Of a stretch of 35,981 nucleotides of DNA, positions 35,389-35,981 are shown one piece after another (position 1 is the stretch's first letter; each line of letters starts with the position of its first letter). The translations under genes and the position numbers were made by a program. Location: contig DYEY01000032.1 in assembly GCA_020725465.1 (NCBI GenBank), forward strand, positions 1-35,981, written 5' to 3'. This stretch comes from Dethiobacter sp. (GTDB lineage Bacteria > Bacillota > Dethiobacteria > Dethiobacterales > Dethiobacteraceae). The notes under the pieces were generated by a model, which did no database searches, was not told the DNA's origin, and was given only the letters and a program-made list of their open reading frames with translations.

Positions 35389-35981
35389 TTAAAGGTATTT
35401 AACCACCAGGTCGCCCACCTCGGAGGTGGAATATCCCATGCGACCGGCGGCCAGGCTTTTTAAGTGTTTTTCACAGACAGTCATAACGGCTTTTTCCACC
35501 CGGGCGGCGGCGGAGGGTTGATTGACGTTGTCCAAAAGCATGGCAGCAGCGGCGATGGCGGCCAGGGGGTTGACCACGTTCTGCCCGGTATATTTGGGTG
35601 CCGAACCGCCGATGGGTTCAAACATGGACACCCCGAAGGGGTTGATGTTGCCGCCGGCTGCGATGCCCATACCGCCCTGAATCATGGCACCCAAGTCGGT
35701 GATGATGTCGCCGAACATGTTGTCGGTGACCACCACGTCAAACCATTCAGGGTTTTTGACCATCCACATCACCATGGCGTCGACGTGGACGTAATCCCTG
35801 GTGATGTCGGGATAGTCGGCACTTCCGGTTTCGTGGAAAGCCCTTTCCCACAGGTCGAAGGCGAAAGTGAGCACGTTTGTTTTGCCACACAGGGTGAGTT
35901 TTTTGTTTTTGTTTCGTTTTTGGGTATACTCAAAGGCGTAGCGCAGGCAGCGCTCCACCCCTTTGCGGGTGTTGATGGACT
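35389..35981 (-). CDS. leuB: 3-isopropylmalate dehydrogenase-like enzyme, C-terminal part (partial)
   Basis: The 197 codons before the stop are visible; the start lies beyond the window edge. The frame enters with [10 protein letters not shown]. The isocitrate/isopropylmalate dehydrogenase pattern is clear: K-T-N-V-L, D-A-M, the metal-site stretch [28 protein letters not shown] (usually H-G-S-A-P) and N-P-L-A-A-I. The His of the usual motif is Gly here. LeuB oxidatively decarboxylates 3-isopropylmalate in leucine synthesis; isocitrate, tartrate or homoisocitrate dehydrogenases share these motifs. LeuB is the best guess. No other leu gene is visible. Confidence 0.75.
   Translation of the reverse strand, partial: SINTRKGVERCLRYAFEYTQKRNKNKKLTLCGKTNVLTFAFDLWERAFHETGSADYPDITRDYVHVDAMVMWMVKNPEWFDVVVTDNMFGDIITDLGAMIQGGMGIAAGGNINPFGVSMFEPIGGSAPKYTGQNVVNPLAAIAAAAMLLDNVNQPSAAARVEKAVMTVCEKHLKSLAAGRMGYSTSEVGDLVVKYL

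Overview
The window looks like chromosomal DNA of a spore-forming, anaerobic, moderately high-GC Firmicute, most like the Peptococcaceae (Desulfotomaculum/Pelotomaculum type). The reasons are an alpha/beta-type small acid-soluble spore protein behind a sigma-G-like promoter, a Tad pilus locus without a secretin gene, strong AGGAGG-type ribosome sites with many GTG and TTG starts, a fused ADP-forming acetate-CoA ligase, and a TRAP uptake operon. The genus is an inference; no rRNA or other taxonomic marker is present.

Layout. 1-1750: nitrogen assimilation (glnA tail, ammonium channel, PII). 1800-4350: rubredoxin (-), a small membrane protein, a DUF1786 protein and a PPC-domain protein (+), and a divergent Fe/Mn superoxide dismutase (-). 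4487-7511: a 28-residue membrane peptide followed by trkA-trkH potassium uptake. 7558-9867: an MTH1187/thiamine-binding-like protein, the spore SASP, endonuclease IV and a DUF72 protein. 9923-13150 (-): a DRTGG/BioD-like ATPase and ADP-forming acetyl-CoA synthetase. 13380-15183: a soluble DegS-like kinase and DegU/NarL-like regulator, directly upstream of the Tad locus at 15313-23601 (two Flp pilins, TadE, TadG, CpaB, receiver-fused CpaE, CpaF, TadB, TadC, DUF192 and the prepilin peptidase). 23696-26331 (-): a divergent YchF-like GTPase and a PadR regulator with a permease split into two genes. 26398-32166: an AT-richer block carrying dctP-dctQ-dctM, an SDR epimerase-like gene and a 3-hydroxyacyl-CoA-dehydrogenase-like gene, bounded by a perfect 39-bp direct repeat. 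32148-35981: a Rossmann-type hypothetical protein, a serine-protease-like protein whose two halves are in reversed order, a CCA-transferase-family enzyme, and the end of an isopropylmalate-dehydrogenase-like gene.

The most unusual observations are these. (1) The protease-like gene at 32843-33841 encodes Asp, Ser and His in the order D14-S96-H282, whereas the family order is H-D-S, so it looks like a natural circular permutation. (2) The catabolic block at 26.4-32.1 kb is framed by a 39-bp repeat that duplicates the ribosome site and first codons of the gene at 32148, and the left repeat abuts the -35 box of the padR promoter. (3) A family of small inverted-repeat elements with a GGGACGG core occurs at three loci, each between convergent genes. 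(4) Short membrane-protein genes with good ribosome sites lie upstream of trkA and of the DUF1786 gene.

All calls come from reading the sequence and from memory of the families. No database search was run. Repeats, stems, promoter spacings and residue numbers were counted by hand.
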